Source: an uncultured Lachnospiraceae bacterium
Lineage (GTDB): Bacteria > Bacillota > Clostridia > Lachnospirales > Lachnospiraceae
Length of the DNA: 52,051 nucleotides
Assembly: GCA_947178145.1 (NCBI GenBank)
Contig: CAMWXE010000036.1
Span: 1-52,051, forward strand
Direction of reading: 5' to 3'
Positions 1 through 7,883 of the stretch are shown here, piece after piece. Below the pieces are notes generated by a model. The model searched no databases, was not told the DNA's origin, and saw only the letters and a list, made by a program, of their open reading frames with translations. Each line of letters starts with the position of its first letter. The stretch's first letter is position 1. Both the position numbers and the translations under genes were made by a program.

Positions 1-260
1 TGTGAAAAGATTTTCTAAGGCGCCTGAAAAACGTCGCCTAAGAAAATCTAAGTTTCACACAGAAGAACGCAAGTGCAGCGTTCTTCACGGATTGTATGTG
101 CCGCATGGCGGCAAGACAGGAAGTGTGAAGTGTGAAAAGATTTTCTAAGGCGCCTGAAAAACGTCGCCTAAGAAAATCTAAGTTTTACACAGAAGAACGC
201 AAGTGCAGCGTTCTTCACGGATTGTATGTGCCGCATGACGGCATGACAGGAAGTGTGAAA
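1..260. repeat. Tandem 130-bp two-hairpin repeat (CTAAG family, copies A and B)
   Basis: Two head-to-tail 130-bp units (1-130 and 131-260) differ at only four positions (56/186, 108/238, 114/244, 130/260). In each unit hairpin 1 spans the first 60 bases: an outer GTGAAA/TTTCAC arm, an inner arm containing TTTCTAAGGCG against CGCCTAAGAAA with one A.A mismatch inside the CTAAG core, and an AAG bulge on the 3' side. Hairpin 2 follows (GAAGAACGC 62-70 with GCGTTCTTC 78-86), then a small TGCCGC/GCGGCA hairpin near 100-112. Related elements occur at 35422-35505 and 35941-36080. The repeat lies directly upstream of nagA and contains no convincing gene. Confidence 0.85.
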
Positions 261-314
261 AAGGGCGCTTACGATTATTGTTATGCGTGTCAGGTCACGC
301 AAGGGGGTTTAAGC

Positions 315-1481
315 ATGAGAGAGCAGTATATTATCAACGCGGACATCTATGTGGAGGGAGAGCTTCAAACAGGAGTTCTTGGAATCCATGAAGGGACAAT
401 CCGGTTTTATCCTGCGGGGTGTGAGATTCCGGCGGATGCAGAGGTTATAGATGGTTCCCGTAAAAAAGTGGTTCCAGGATTTATTGACATTCACACCCAC
501 GGGGCGGTGGGGGTGGATGTCAACGGAGCGTCCGCGGATGATTTTGAGAAGATTGGCAGTTTTTTTGCAGGAAATGGCACGACCGCATGGCTGGCATCCA
601 TACTGACGGACACATCAGAGCAGACAGGCCGGTGCATTGGTGCATACAAGGAGTACCGGGACAGTGCGCGCAGCGGGGCACAGCTGCTGGGATTTCATAT
701 GGAAGGACCTTTCCTGGCGGCGGAGTACAAGGGCGCAATGCCCGAGGAGCTGCTGCGGGAGGGTGATATTGGGCTGGTGGAGCGCTATCAGGCCATGGCG
801 GAGGGCGCGATTCGCTACATTACAGTCTCCCCGGAGGTGGCGGGGGTGCCGGATATGATTCCGGAGCTGACAGCGCGCGGTATCGCGGTCGCAATCGGGC
901 ATTCCGGCGCGGACTATGCGACTGCGATGGACGCAATCCGGCGGGGGGCGCGGGCAGTCACCCACACAGGAAACGCCATGCGGCTGCTGCATCAGCATGA
1001 GCCGGCTGTATGGGGAGCTGCGCTGGAGTCCGACGCGTACTGCGAGGTGATCTGTGACGGAAGGCATCTGCATCCCGGCACGGTCCGGCTGATTATCAAG
1101 ACAAAGGGAATTCACAGGGTTGTGGCGATCACAGACTCGATTATGGCTGCCGGGCTGCCGGACGGAAACTATCATCTTGGTGTCAACAGCGTGGTCGTGG
1201 AGAACGGGGATGCAAAACTTGCGGCAACGGGCGTGCGCGCAGGCAGCACACTCACGCAGGGGGCGGCGCTGAAAAATCTGCTGGAATTCACAGGTCTTCC
1301 CTTGACCGATATCCTGCCAATGCTGACGGAAAATCCGGCGAAGCTGATAGGCGTCTATGACAGAAAAGGCTCGATTGCCGACGGCAAGGATGCCGATCTG
1401 GTGCTGTTAAATGAAAAGAATGAAATTGCGGACGTGTTTATCGGCGGCACGCGCTGGAAGGGGAGCCTGTCACAGGCATAA
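315..1481 (+). CDS. nagA: N-acetylglucosamine-6-phosphate deacetylase
   Basis: Removes acetate from GlcNAc-6-phosphate to give glucosamine-6-phosphate, the substrate of NagB encoded nearby. The 388-residue protein is of normal family length. It shows the amidohydrolase HTH motif in DIHTHG (about residue 60), the metal-binding glutamate in GFHMEGPF, an HTGNAM block where many homologues have HLFNAM or HTFNGM, and the catalytic aspartate in ITDSIMAAG. The reading frame is open upstream into the tandem repeat to base 132, but the ATG at 315 has a GGGGG-type ribosome site 8-14 bases before it and begins the conserved N-terminus. It probably forms a transcription unit with the permease 15 bases downstream. 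Cytoplasmic. Confidence 0.93.
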   Translation: MREQYIINADIYVEGELQTGVLGIHEGTIRFYPAGCEIPADAEVIDGSRKKVVPGFIDIHTHGAVGVDVNGASADDFEKIGSFFAGNGTTAWLASILTDTSEQTGRCIGAYKEYRDSARSGAQLLGFHMEGPFLAAEYKGAMPEELLREGDIGLVERYQAMAEGAIRYITVSPEVAGVPDMIPELTARGIAVAIGHSGADYATAMDAIRRGARAVTHTGNAMRLLHQHEPAVWGAALESDAYCEVICDGRHLHPGTVRLIIKTKGIHRVVAITDSIMAAGLPDGNYHLGVNSVVVENGDAKLAATGVRAGSTLTQGAALKNLLEFTGLPLTDILPMLTENPAKLIGVYDRKGSIADGKDADLVLLNEKNEIADVFIGGTRWKGSLSQA

Positions 1482-1495
1482 GTGAGGTGTGGCAA

Positions 1496-2284
1496 ATGGA
1501 ATATATCATAATTGTCTTCGTATGTTTCCTGTCCTCCGCAGTGGGAGCGGTCTGCGGCATCGGCGGCGGCGTGATCATCAAGCCGGTGCTGGACGCGACC
1601 GGCATTCTCGCGGTGACAACCGGCTCTTTTTTGTCGGGATGTACTGTGCTGTCCATGTCAGTCGTCTCCATGTATAAGAATATGCGGATGAAGCATGATT
1701 TCGTGTTCGACAAGGCGTTTGCGACCGTGATTGCGGCGGGCAGTGTGGCGGGCGGACTGTCGGGCAAGGCGCTGTATGAGTTTGTGCTGAGCCAGCTGTC
1801 GGACACAAGCCGTGTGGGTGCTGTGCAGGCTGCTGTTCTGCTGCTGATCACGCTGGGAACGCTTCTGGCAACTATATTCAAAGCAAAGATAAAGACAAAG
1901 GAGCTGTCGAGCCGTCCGGTTATTTTTCTGATAGGGGTTGTCCTAGGGATATTTTCTTCTTTTCTGAGCATTGGCGGCGGACCGATTAACCTGGTAGTGC
2001 TCTTTTATTTCTTCTCGATGACTTCCAAGCAGGCGGCGATGTATTCTATCTATATTATCATGTTCTCACAGACCGCCAGCCTGATTTCGGCGATTGTTCA
2101 AAGGAGGGTGCCGGTCTTTGCGGTTCCGATGCTGCTTGTGATGATCGCCTGCGGCATACTGGGAGGACTTGCGGGGAGCAGGCTCAACAAAAAGATCGAT
2201 AACAGGGCAGTGGACCGCCTGTTCATCGGGCTGATGGCGGTGATTATCGCAGTCAACATTTACAATATTTACCGCTATATCTAA
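1496..2284 (+). CDS. TauE/SafE-family membrane permease
   Basis: A 262-residue polytopic protein of the sulfite exporter TauE/SafE (DUF81) family, which moves small anions such as sulfonates, sulfite or organic acids; the substrate cannot be told from sequence. Two family-typical glycine-rich repeats are visible, GIGGGVIIKP near residue 21 and SIGGGPINLV near residue 160, each beginning one half of the inverted-duplicated fold, with about eight hydrophobic segments. I chose ATG 1496, which has GTGAGG 8 bases upstream, over the in-frame GTG at 1487, which overlaps that ribosome site. It follows nagA by 14 bases, so it may export a by-product of amino-sugar breakdown (inference). It is not a known sialic-acid importer type. 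Confidence 0.85.
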   Translation: MEYIIIVFVCFLSSAVGAVCGIGGGVIIKPVLDATGILAVTTGSFLSGCTVLSMSVVSMYKNMRMKHDFVFDKAFATVIAAGSVAGGLSGKALYEFVLSQLSDTSRVGAVQAAVLLLITLGTLLATIFKAKIKTKELSSRPVIFLIGVVLGIFSSFLSIGGGPINLVVLFYFFSMTSKQAAMYSIYIIMFSQTASLISAIVQRRVPVFAVPMLLVMIACGILGGLAGSRLNKKIDNRAVDRLFIGLMAVIIAVNIYNIYRYI

Positions 2285-2331
2285 ATTCTGTTTTGACATC
2301 AACAGGCGCTATTGATTCCAGGCTCATATAG

Positions 2332-2373
2332 AAAGTGGCACAGTCCTGCGATATTGCAGGGCTGTGCCGCTTT
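2332..2373. terminator. Bidirectional terminator between nagA unit and rpiR
   Basis: A long stem pairs AAAGTGGCACAGTCCTGC with GCAGGGCTGTGCCGCTTT around a six-base loop. It separates two convergent transcription units (permease ending at 2284 on plus, regulator ending at 2397 on minus). The A-rich and T-rich flanks are short, so efficiency is uncertain. Confidence 0.8.
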
Positions 2374-2396
2374 CTGGCTGCGGTATGTTTCCGGTG

Positions 2397-3254
2397 CTAC
2401 AAAAGTTTCGGTATGATTGCCTCGGCAGTGGCGGAGCGGGCCTTTGCGTACAGTTCCGGATTGCGTTTACAGAACAAATAAAACATACATTCGATAATGA
2501 AGAGCTGCCCCATCTTGGCGGCGACGGAGCCGGACTGCAGAGGACTTTCATTGTAGCCGCAGCGCAGGACTACATTCGCGTGTGCTGCGGCGCGCGAATT
2601 GGGGAAATGTGTGATCAATATGACAGATATATGCCGTTCTGCGGCAATGCGCATGATATCCTCCATATCCTTTGTGGAGCCGGAATAGGAGAAGAACAGT
2701 ATCACGTCCTTTTCCGTGGCAAGAGAGAGATTCATGACCTGCATATGCGAGTCCATGACATGGACAAAGCGTGAGGATGCGACAGAGAAGCGCGCCCATG
2801 CTTCCATTGCCATGACCATGCTGCCGCCCTGGCCGAGACAGAAAACTCTGTCAGCGGCGGAGAGCAGATCGACAGCCCTGCAAAGCTCTGCTTCATCCAA
2901 CAGTTCCATTGTCTCGTTCAGGGAGAGGACATTTGCATTGTAGAGCTTGTGAAAAATACTTCCGGGAGTGTCCCCGGAAGTGATCATGTCGGGGCTGTCT
3001 GATGGATCCCCGATATCCGTCACATAGGATGCCTTGGCGAGAGCCAGTTTCAGATTGTTGTATCCTGACAGACCCAGACTTCGGCAGAAGCGTGTGATGG
3101 AAGCTTCTGATACACCGCTGTTCTCCGCAAGGCTCGTGATGGACAGATACTGAGAATCATGGGTATGGGCAAGGATGTAGTCGGCCAGTTTCCGACTGGA
3201 ACGGGTAAGCGAGTGGTACTGCTCTGTGATCAGTTCCAAAATGTTTCCGGTCAA
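2397..3254 (-). CDS. MurR/RpiR-family transcriptional regulator
   Basis: A 285-residue regulator with the two-domain RpiR layout: an N-terminal helix-turn-helix of about 75 residues (SVSEASITRF-like recognition region near residues 48-58) and a C-terminal SIS sugar-isomerase fold (about 105-260; LGQGGSMVMA and FFSYSGSTKD are phosphosugar-binding loops). Family members sense phosphorylated amino sugars. It is the distal gene of the minus-strand nagB-nanK-rpiR unit, and palindromes in the divergent promoter region at 5042-5056 are plausible targets. The start is TTG at 3254 with AAGGAG 9 bases before it; no better ATG lies close by. Likely controls the nan/nag genes here (inference). Confidence 0.88.
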   Translation of the reverse strand: MTGNILELITEQYHSLTRSSRKLADYILAHTHDSQYLSITSLAENSGVSEASITRFCRSLGLSGYNNLKLALAKASYVTDIGDPSDSPDMITSGDTPGSIFHKLYNANVLSLNETMELLDEAELCRAVDLLSAADRVFCLGQGGSMVMAMEAWARFSVASSRFVHVMDSHMQVMNLSLATEKDVILFFSYSGSTKDMEDIMRIAAERHISVILITHFPNSRAAAHANVVLRCGYNESPLQSGSVAAKMGQLFIIECMFYLFCKRNPELYAKARSATAEAIIPKLL

Positions 3255-3287
3255 CGTATCATCTCCTTCATAAATATTGTTAGGAAA

Positions 3288-4169
3288 TCAAAAGTTTTTC
3301 AGGAGTGCGGCACCCAGCAGTCCGGCGCGGTTGCCCAGTGCGGCCTTTCTGATCTGAACACTTCGAAAACTTGGTATGATATTTGGATACAGCCTGGCGC
3401 GAAGCTGTTCTATTATATAGGGCTGTTCCATGATGCCGCCGCCGAGAATGACAGACTCCGGGTTCAGCATATGGATGATGGTAGTCAGCCCGTAAATGAT
3501 TTCCTGGATCCAGTGGTCAACAAGCATTTTCACATCCGGTTCATGCAGGCGTTGGAATATCCTGCGTCCATTGTCCAGCGTGGGGTCGAGCGCCAGCGCA
3601 CTTTTTACGAGTGCGGTGGTGGATGCGTATTTCTCATAGCAGCCGGCGAACAGATCGCGCTCAATCAACCGGTCTTCCGGGTGTGTGACGATCGCGCCAA
3701 ACTCACCGGCAGAATAGCTGCTGCCAGGGTAAAGTTTGCCGTCGGAGAAGACCGCGCCGCCCACGCCTGTCCCGTAGGTTAGGCAGACGAAATCCTTAAG
3801 CCCCTTCCCGGCACCAAAGACGGACTCACCGATCGCTGCGGCGTTGACATCGTTTTCGACAGCTGTAGGAACACAGAACTCCTGTTGCATGATCTCGGCC
3901 AGTCTGGTGCCTGTGTAGCCGGGAATATTTTCGTTCGCGTAGATAATCTGTCCGCGTGCGGGATGAACCTGTCCGGTAGTGCAGATACCAATGCGCTGGA
4001 AGGAATTGCGCTGCTGGTACGATGCGATGATTTCTTTTGCGCGGGCTACGATATGCTCGCCGCCCAGACTGGATTCTGTGGGGGTCTCCCGGATGTCCGT
4101 CAGCACATCGTCGATGTAGAGTCCTGATTTGATTGCAGTGCCGCCGATATCAAGAACCATGGTAGCCAT
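3288..4169 (-). CDS. nanK: ROK-family sugar kinase, probable N-acetylmannosamine kinase
   Basis: A 293-residue ROK kinase expected to phosphorylate N-acetylmannosamine released by NanA, giving the NanE substrate. Visible motifs are the ATP phosphate-1 loop DIGGTAIKSG at the N-terminus, the ENDVNAAAIGE block with the catalytic aspartate near residue 105, and the second glycine-rich GTGVGGAVF loop. The usual ROK zinc site (His plus a CxCGxxGC cluster) is largely missing: the equivalent stretch reads GEFGAIVTHP to GCYEKYAS with a single cysteine. AAGGAGG lies 9 bases before the ATG. The assignment to ManNAc rather than GlcNAc or glucose rests on its place between nagB and rpiR, beside nanA and nanE. 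Confidence 0.8.
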   Translation of the reverse strand: MATMVLDIGGTAIKSGLYIDDVLTDIRETPTESSLGGEHIVARAKEIIASYQQRNSFQRIGICTTGQVHPARGQIIYANENIPGYTGTRLAEIMQQEFCVPTAVENDVNAAAIGESVFGAGKGLKDFVCLTYGTGVGGAVFSDGKLYPGSSYSAGEFGAIVTHPEDRLIERDLFAGCYEKYASTTALVKSALALDPTLDNGRRIFQRLHEPDVKMLVDHWIQEIIYGLTTIIHMLNPESVILGGGIMEQPYIIEQLRARLYPNIIPSFRSVQIRKAALGNRAGLLGAALLKNF

Positions 4170-4195
4170 AAGCCGTTTCCTCCTTTTCAGCCATG

Positions 4196-4930
4196 TCAGC
4201 CTTTCTGAAACTTTGACAGCGCAGCCTCGTCGGCTACCAGCGTCACATTGCCGTGCAGCTGCAGGATGGAAGCCGGAACCCTGGGTGTGACAGGACCGGA
4301 GAATGCGGTATTTACAATGTCTGCCTTGTCCTCACCGGATACGATGATCAGGATTTTTCGCGCGGACAGGATTGTCTTGATACCCATCGTGTACGCCTGG
4401 CGCGGCACTTCATCCATGGTCTGAAAAAAGCGTGCGTTTGCCTTGATCGTCTGCTCTGACAGATCGATGCAGTGAGTCTCTGTCGGGAAGTACTCGCCTG
4501 GTTCATTAAATCCGATATGTCCGTTGTGTCCCAGTCCCAGAAGCTGGAGGTCTGCCGCTCCCACAGCGCGGAGGGTCTCATTATAATTCTCGCAGGCTGT
4601 GTGGCTGTCTGGCTCTGTTCCGTCAGGGAGGAATGTTCTGCTCTTGCAGATGTTTACCTTGCTAAACAAATGTTCATTCATAAAATAATAGTAGCTTTGC
4701 GGATTGTCGCGTGTCAGTCCCTTGTATTCATCCAGGTTTACGGTCGTGACTTCCGAGAAATCAAGATCGCCTTGTGCATACCAGTCCACAAGCTGGCGGT
4801 AGGCACCGATCGGAGTGGAGCCGGTGGCAAGACCGAGAACACAGTTGGGTTTCATGAGGATCTGTGCTGAGATGATGCTGGCAGCCTTGCGGCTCATGTC
4901 ATTGTAATCTTTTGCCCTGTATAGTTTCAT
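4196..4930 (-). CDS. nagB: Glucosamine-6-phosphate deaminase
   Basis: Converts glucosamine-6-phosphate to fructose-6-phosphate and ammonia, the final step feeding amino sugars into glycolysis. The 244-residue protein has family-typical length and motifs: LGLATGSTP phosphate-binding loop near residue 35, NLDEYKGL with the catalytic Asp, and LGLGHNGHIGFNEPG with the active-site His. The frame is open for 22 more codons upstream, but ATG 4930 has AGGAGGG at the right distance and starts the conserved MKLYR N-terminus. First gene of the minus-strand nagB-nanK-rpiR unit, divergent from nanQ-nanA-nanE. No separate allosteric extension is seen, as expected for the short Firmicutes form. Confidence 0.95.
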   Translation of the reverse strand: MKLYRAKDYNDMSRKAASIISAQILMKPNCVLGLATGSTPIGAYRQLVDWYAQGDLDFSEVTTVNLDEYKGLTRDNPQSYYYFMNEHLFSKVNICKSRTFLPDGTEPDSHTACENYNETLRAVGAADLQLLGLGHNGHIGFNEPGEYFPTETHCIDLSEQTIKANARFFQTMDEVPRQAYTMGIKTILSARKILIIVSGEDKADIVNTAFSGPVTPRVPASILQLHGNVTLVADEAALSKFQKG

Positions 4931-5041
4931 AGATATCCCTCCTGATTTTGTATATAATAGCTTGTTTATAAAATAACTATAGCACATTTCTGGCATTGAG
5001 GCAATCAGTTTATGATAAGAATTTTCGAAATATTAAGATTG

Positions 5042-5056
5042 TGAAAAATATTTTCA
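5042..5056. promoter_or_regulatory. Palindromic operator candidate in nag/nan divergent region
   Basis: TGAAAAATATTTTCA is a near-perfect palindrome (TGAAA-N5-TTTCA) ending 9 bases before the -35 box of the nanQ promoter. A second, weaker TTTTCGAAA palindrome lies just upstream near 5023-5031. Position and symmetry fit a binding site for the RpiR-type regulator encoded at 2397-3254; this pairing is inference. Confidence 0.5.
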
Positions 5057-5064
5057 AAAGTGTA

Positions 5065-5093
5065 TTGACAAAAATACATGCCGCCAATACAAT
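5065..5093 (+). promoter_or_regulatory. Sigma-A-type promoter for nanQ-nanA-nanE
   Basis: Consensus TTGACA at 5065-5070, a 17-base spacer and TACAAT at 5088-5093, followed by a leader of about 40 bases to the nanQ start. One of the best promoter matches in the window. Confidence 0.8.
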
Positions 5094-5138
5094 AGGGACA
5101 GAATCAGCAAAAAGAAAAACTGTGGAAGGGGAGTGTTT

Positions 5139-5600
5139 ATGATTTATACAGAGATAGCAAGTATCGGGCATTATCATGGTATGGGTGCCTATCTGGACAA
5201 AGCGGTCGATTATCTGTGCAGCCACCCGCTGGACAATGTGCAGGCGGGGCACTATGAGATTGACGGCAGCATGGTGTACATGAATGTGTTTGAGTACGAA
5301 ACCATACCGGAGGATGGAGCGTTTTTTGAGGCACATAGACAATACGCAGACATCCATATAGCTGTGACAGGAGAGGAGATTGTCGGCGTGTCCGATCTGT
5401 CCAGAGTGTCGGTGAAAGCGTTTGATGAGGAGAAAGACCTTCTGGAGGTGGAGGGGCCTGTGGAGCATTACATCAGACTGATACCAGGAAAGGCATTGAT
5501 CACTCTGCCGGAGGACGCGCACAAGGTCAAGCTTGCTGCGGGCAGTGCCTCCGCAGTGAAAAAGGCAGTCATAAAAGTATATATGGGTCAGAGATCATGA
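5139..5600 (+). CDS. nanQ: YhcH/YjgK/YiaL-family protein, probable sialic-acid anomerase
   Basis: A 153-residue member of the YhcH/YjgK/YiaL (DUF386, cupin-like) family, whose E. coli NanQ member speeds interconversion of N-acetylneuraminate anomers so that NanA receives the open-chain form. Family hallmarks seen: FEAHRQYADIH with metal-binding residues near 70-80, and a late PEDAHKVKLA segment containing the conserved histidine. GGAAGGGGAG lies just before the ATG at 5139; an in-frame GTG two codons earlier overlaps the ribosome site. First gene of a three-gene plus-strand unit, 28 bases before nanA. The symbol is assigned by family plus context. Confidence 0.8.
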   Translation: MIYTEIASIGHYHGMGAYLDKAVDYLCSHPLDNVQAGHYEIDGSMVYMNVFEYETIPEDGAFFEAHRQYADIHIAVTGEEIVGVSDLSRVSVKAFDEEKDLLEVEGPVEHYIRLIPGKALITLPEDAHKVKLAAGSASAVKKAVIKVYMGQRS

Positions 5601-5628
5601 GCGCGAAGAAGCGCAGAAAGGAACAGAT

Positions 5629-6546
5629 ATGAGAGATATCAGCAAGTATCAGGGAATTATTCCGGCGTTCTATGCCTGCTATGATGAGAAGGGCGAGGTC
5701 GACGAGGGACGCGTGGAGCAGTTGACGGACTATATGGTAAGGAAGGGTGTGAAGGGGGTATATGTGGGCGGCTCCTCGGGCGAATGCATCTATCAGAGTG
5801 TGGATGACAGGAAGCGTACGCTGGAGCGTGTAGTGCGTACAGGCGGCGGTAAGATGACGATTATCGCGCATGTGGCGTGCAACAACACGGCGGACAGCAG
5901 GGCGCTTGCAGCCCATGCGCAGGGTCTCGGCGTGGATGCCATTGCGGCGATTCCGCCAATCTATTTTCACTTGCCGGAGTATGCCATCGCGCAGTACTGG
6001 AATGACATCTCCGACGCGGCGCCGGACACGGATTTTATCATCTACAATATTCCGCAGCTTGCCGGTGTGGCACTGACAATGCCGCTGTTTCGGGAGATGA
6101 AGAAGAATCCCAGAGTGGCAGCGGTGAAGAACAGTTCCATGGCGACGCAGGATATTCAGATGTTCAAGGCTGAGGGCGGAGCGGACTTCGCGGTGCTCAA
6201 CGGACCGGATGAGCAGCTTGTTGCAGGGCTTGCAATCGGGGCGGACGGAGGAATCGGCGGCACATACGGTGTGATGCCGGAGCTGTATCTGAAGATCATG
6301 GAACTGGCAGGGGCAGGAAAGCCAGAGGCGGCAAAGCATGTTCAGTATGCGGCGAACGAGATTATCTATGCAATGTGTGCATGCCATGGAAATATGTACG
6401 GCGTGATCAAGGAAATCTTAAAGATGCGCGAGGGCATTGCGCTTGGCGGTGTCCGCAAACCGCTGCCAGCTCTGGCTTCCGACGATATGGCGCAGGTGCA
6501 AAAGTGCGCGGAGATGATCGACCAGGCAATAGAGCGGTTTGTATAG
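5629..6546 (+). CDS. nanA: N-acetylneuraminate lyase
   Basis: Splits N-acetylneuraminate into N-acetylmannosamine and pyruvate. The 305-residue protein belongs to the DapA/NAL Schiff-base aldolase family: YVGGSSGEC is the substrate carboxylate-binding GS(S/T)GE loop near residue 45, YNIPQLAGV contains the catalytic Tyr near 138, and AAVKNSS carries the Schiff-base Lys near 165. The order nanQ-nanA-nanE, with nanK and nagB divergent, distinguishes it from dihydrodipicolinate synthase. A ribosome site (GAAAGGAA) precedes the ATG. Forty bases separate it from nanE. Confidence 0.92.
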   Translation: MRDISKYQGIIPAFYACYDEKGEVDEGRVEQLTDYMVRKGVKGVYVGGSSGECIYQSVDDRKRTLERVVRTGGGKMTIIAHVACNNTADSRALAAHAQGLGVDAIAAIPPIYFHLPEYAIAQYWNDISDAAPDTDFIIYNIPQLAGVALTMPLFREMKKNPRVAAVKNSSMATQDIQMFKAEGGADFAVLNGPDEQLVAGLAIGADGGIGGTYGVMPELYLKIMELAGAGKPEAAKHVQYAANEIIYAMCACHGNMYGVIKEILKMREGIALGGVRKPLPALASDDMAQVQKCAEMIDQAIERFV

Positions 6547-6586
6547 ACAACGATTTTGCAGGTTTTGACAGGAATGGAGGTTTCGT

Positions 6587-7285
6587 ATGACAAAGCAGGA
6601 GTTATTTCAGAGGATCAAAGGAAAGGTGATCGTGTCTTGTCAGGCAGTTCCGGGGGAACCGCTGTACGTGGAGGAGAAATCGATCATGTATCTGATGGCG
6701 CGCGCGGCAAAGCAGGCTGGAGCGCCGATGATACGGACCAGCAGTGTCCGCGATGTCGTGGCGATCAAGGAGGAGACAGGACTTCCTGTCATCGGTCTGA
6801 TCAAGGTACAGTATGAGGGGTTTGAGAGTTATATCACACCCACGATGAAAGAGGTGGATGCACTGGTGGATGCCGGTTCAGACATCATTGCGCTGGACTG
6901 TACCAACCAGAAGCGCGGGGACCACAAGAGTATCAGCGAGTTTATCACACAAGTGCGGACAAAATACCCGGAGGCAGTTCTGATGGCTGATATCTCCACT
7001 TATGAAGAGGGTGTGAATGCGTGGAGGCTCGGGATGGATCTTGTGGGGACGACTATGAGTGGTTATACGGCGTACTCTCCAAAGCTCGACGGACCGGACT
7101 ATGAACTGGTGAAGATGCTCTCTGTCACAGTAGATATACCGGTGATTGGTGAGGGCAGGGTACACACTCCCGGGCAGGCAGTGGAAATGCTGGAAGCAGG
7201 CGCTCATGCCGTAGTGGTCGGCGGCGCGATCACAAGACCTCTTGAGATCGCACAGCGCTTTATCAGGGCAGTGGAGGACCGATAG
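6587..7285 (+). CDS. nanE: N-acetylmannosamine-6-phosphate 2-epimerase
   Basis: Epimerises ManNAc-6-phosphate to GlcNAc-6-phosphate, joining sialic-acid breakdown to NagA. At 232 residues it has the normal NanE TIM-barrel length and landmarks: an early KGKVIVSCQAVPGEPL with the active-site region, a LDCTNQKR segment near residue 105, and the terminal phosphate-binding AVVVGGAITRP loop. ATGGAGG precedes the ATG by 8 bases. It ends the nanQ-nanA-nanE unit; no strong terminator is obvious right after it. Confidence 0.94.
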   Translation: MTKQELFQRIKGKVIVSCQAVPGEPLYVEEKSIMYLMARAAKQAGAPMIRTSSVRDVVAIKEETGLPVIGLIKVQYEGFESYITPTMKEVDALVDAGSDIIALDCTNQKRGDHKSISEFITQVRTKYPEAVLMADISTYEEGVNAWRLGMDLVGTTMSGYTAYSPKLDGPDYELVKMLSVTVDIPVIGEGRVHTPGQAVEMLEAGAHAVVVGGAITRPLEIAQRFIRAVEDR

Positions 7286-7375
7286 TGCCGGGAGAATGTG
7301 AGAATTCTAACATACATGAATAGAATCGAATGGAAAACAGGGCATCTGTTTACTCCGAACAGCTGACAACACTTG

Positions 7376-7404
7376 TTGAAATCCTTTGAAAAACGTGCTA
7401 TAAT
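7376..7404 (+). promoter_or_regulatory. Promoter of the DtxR-like repressor gene
   Basis: TTGAAA at 7376-7381, a 17-base spacer and TATAAT at 7399-7404. Two symmetric elements follow in the short leader: CGTTAACG at 7408-7415 at the expected transcription start and a CTTGCA/TGCAAG hairpin at 7427-7443. Either could be an autoregulatory site. Confidence 0.75.
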
Positions 7405-7468
7405 GAGCGTTAACGAGAAAGGGTTGCTTGCATGTTTTGCAAGTGCAGTTGTGAAATAGGAGAAAGAA

Positions 7469-7837
7469 ATGATAGAAAACGAATCTGCTGAAAATTATTT
7501 GGAAACAATACTGATACTGAGTAAGAAGCTTCCCGTTGTCCGTTCGGTTGATATTGCAAATGAACTGGGATTCAAGAAGTCGAGCGTCAGCATTGCAATG
7601 AAGAATCTTCGGGAAAAAAATCATATTACAGTCACAGATGCGGGATTTATATATCTTACGGATTCCGGGAAAAGCATCGCAGAATTGATTTATGAGCGCC
7701 ATCAGTTCATATCGGAGTGGTTTATGAAACTGGGCGTGCCGGAGAATATTGCGATCGAGGATGCCTGCAAGATTGAGCATATTCTCAGCAAAGAGAGTTA
7801 TGACGCGATGAAAAATTTTGTAAAACAACATATATAA
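7469..7837 (+). CDS. DtxR/MntR-family metal-dependent regulator
   Basis: A 122-residue protein with the N-terminal winged helix-turn-helix of the DtxR/MntR family (about residues 5-65; SVDIANELGFKKSSVS is the HTH) and a short helical dimerisation region with ERHQFISEWF and EDACKIEHILS, where metal ligands (His, Glu, Cys) sit in relatives. It lacks the C-terminal SH3-like domain, so it resembles the short MntR class. It is transcribed alone, between its own promoter and a bidirectional terminator, with no metal transporter beside it. Whether it senses iron or manganese cannot be decided here. Confidence 0.8.
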   Translation: MIENESAENYLETILILSKKLPVVRSVDIANELGFKKSSVSIAMKNLREKNHITVTDAGFIYLTDSGKSIAELIYERHQFISEWFMKLGVPENIAIEDACKIEHILSKESYDAMKNFVKQHI

Positions 7838-7871
7838 AATAACAATGCCGCTTTGACAGGGCATTGTTATT
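7838..7871. terminator. Bidirectional terminator
   Basis: AATAACAATGCC (7838-7849) pairs perfectly with GGCATTGTTATT (7860-7871) around a ten-base loop. The AT-rich outer arms supply a T tract in both directions, fitting the convergent DtxR-like (plus) and ParB-like (minus) genes. Confidence 0.85.
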
Positions 7872-7883
7872 ATCTTGCACACG

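Noticed and set aside
3159..3782. 207-codon plus-strand open frame opposite the ROK kinase and rpiR
   Set aside because: Fully antisense to two well-supported genes, no recognisable domain.
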